In this document: one piece after another, positions 14,191 through 14,645 of the stretch
Position numbering within the stretch: the first letter of the stretch is position 1
Layout: the number at the start of each line of letters is the position of its first letter
DNA from: Acidimangrovimonas sp.
GTDB lineage: Bacteria; Pseudomonadota; Alphaproteobacteria; Rhodobacterales; Rhodobacteraceae
Length of the DNA: 14,645 nt
Assembly (NCBI GenBank): GCA_030147905.1
Contig: JASBUM010000147.1
Location: forward strand, 1-14,645
Direction of reading: 5' to 3'
Program-made: the position numbers and the translations under genes
The notes under the pieces: model-generated
Seen by the model: only the letters and a program-made list of their open reading frames with translations
Database searches by the model: none
Told to the model about the DNA's origin: nothing

Positions 14191-14645
14191 ATGAACCCGC
14201 CCGCAGCCATTCCCACCGACGTCCCCCGCTGCCCGGTTCCGGCCCCCGGCCATGCCCGGGCCGGCGCGGATGCAGCCGGCCCGGGCGGCGCGGGGTGGTG
14301 GCTGCTGCCCGGGGCGGCGGCGGCGCTCGCGGCACTGGCGGTCCTCGGCTGGCCCACGGGGGCGGCGGCCCAGCAGGCGGGCGATTTCCTCGGCGGGCTG
14401 GCGCAGGGTCTGGCCAATGCGGCGCCCGGATCGGCGGCATCGGCAAGCTTCAGCGGCCGGGTCCTGCAGCTGATCGCGTTGCTCACGGTGCTGTCGATCG
14501 CGCCGGGGCTTCTGGTGGTGATGACCAGCTTCACCCGCTTCATCATCGTCTTTTCCATGCTGCGCTCGGCCCTCGGGCTGAACCAGACGCCGCCCAACAT
14601 GGTGCTCAGCGCGATGGCGCTGTTCATGACCTTCTTCGTCATGCA
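14191..14645 (+). CDS. fliP: Flagellar export gate protein FliP (partial, 5' part)
   Basis: The first 151 codons of fliP; the 3' end is outside the window. FliP is the main channel subunit of the export gate (five copies per complex). Diagnostic residues: ALLTVLSIAPGLLVVMTSFTRFIIVF (about 96-121) and LRSALGLNQTPPNMVLSAMALFMTFFVM. The N terminus begins MNPPAAIPTDVPRC and has a Pro/Gly/Ala-rich stretch of about 35 residues before a signal-sequence-like hydrophobic run (about 36-60, ending GAAAQQ), longer than usual for FliP. No alternative in-frame start is available before the conserved part. Only a weak ribosome-binding site (GGAAA) is seen, within operon spacing of fliN. Confidence 0.92.
   Translation, partial: MNPPAAIPTDVPRCPVPAPGHARAGADAAGPGGAGWWLLPGAAAALAALAVLGWPTGAAAQQAGDFLGGLAQGLANAAPGSAASASFSGRVLQLIALLTVLSIAPGLLVVMTSFTRFIIVFSMLRSALGLNQTPPNMVLSAMALFMTFFVM

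Overview
The window is a compact flagellar export, basal-body and motor-switch cluster from a GC-rich alphaproteobacterium. Gene content and order, codon use (strong G/C third positions) and protein style best fit Rhodobacterales, with a native, Fla2-like flagellar system. This assignment is my inference from order and motifs, not from a search. All sixteen protein genes can be assigned to a family. I see no RNA genes, insertion sequences, CRISPR arrays or attachment sites, and no gene-free stretch longer than about 300 bases.

Layout: (1) 1-352, minus: 5' part of a metallo-beta-lactamase-fold hydrolase of the persulfide-dioxygenase (ETHE1/Blh-like) type, cut by the window edge and preceded by an AT-rich imperfect palindrome at 403-434. 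(2) 528-1880, minus: fliI, the export ATPase. (3) 1881-1947: a short AT-rich divergent promoter region. (4) 1948-8431, plus: flgB-flgC-fliE-fliQ-lytic transglycosylase-flhA-fliR-flhB, tightly spaced and probably one operon. (5) 8497-11100, minus: fliL-fliM-DUF6468-motE, with overlapping reading frames, converging on flhB. (6) 11101-11247: a second AT-rich divergent promoter region. (7) 11248-14645, plus: fliF-fliH-fliN-fliP, with fliP cut by the window end.

How the genes work together: FliF forms the MS ring. FliE joins it to the proximal rod (FlgB, FlgC). FliP, FliQ, FliR, FlhB and FlhA form the type III export gate inside the ring, fed by the FliH-FliI ATPase complex. FliM and FliN form the C ring. 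FliL and the MotE-like protein act around the stator. The transglycosylase probably opens peptidoglycan for the rod. The DUF6468 membrane protein has no settled function. fliG and fliO are not in the window.

The window is mainly an orderly flagellar cluster and I do not see a wholly new system. The points most worth following are a FliM without the usual N-terminal CheY-P-binding peptide, the poorly characterised DUF6468/MotE pair co-expressed with FliL and FliM, shared elements in the two divergent promoters, and a possible sulfur-responsive operator before the hydrolase gene.
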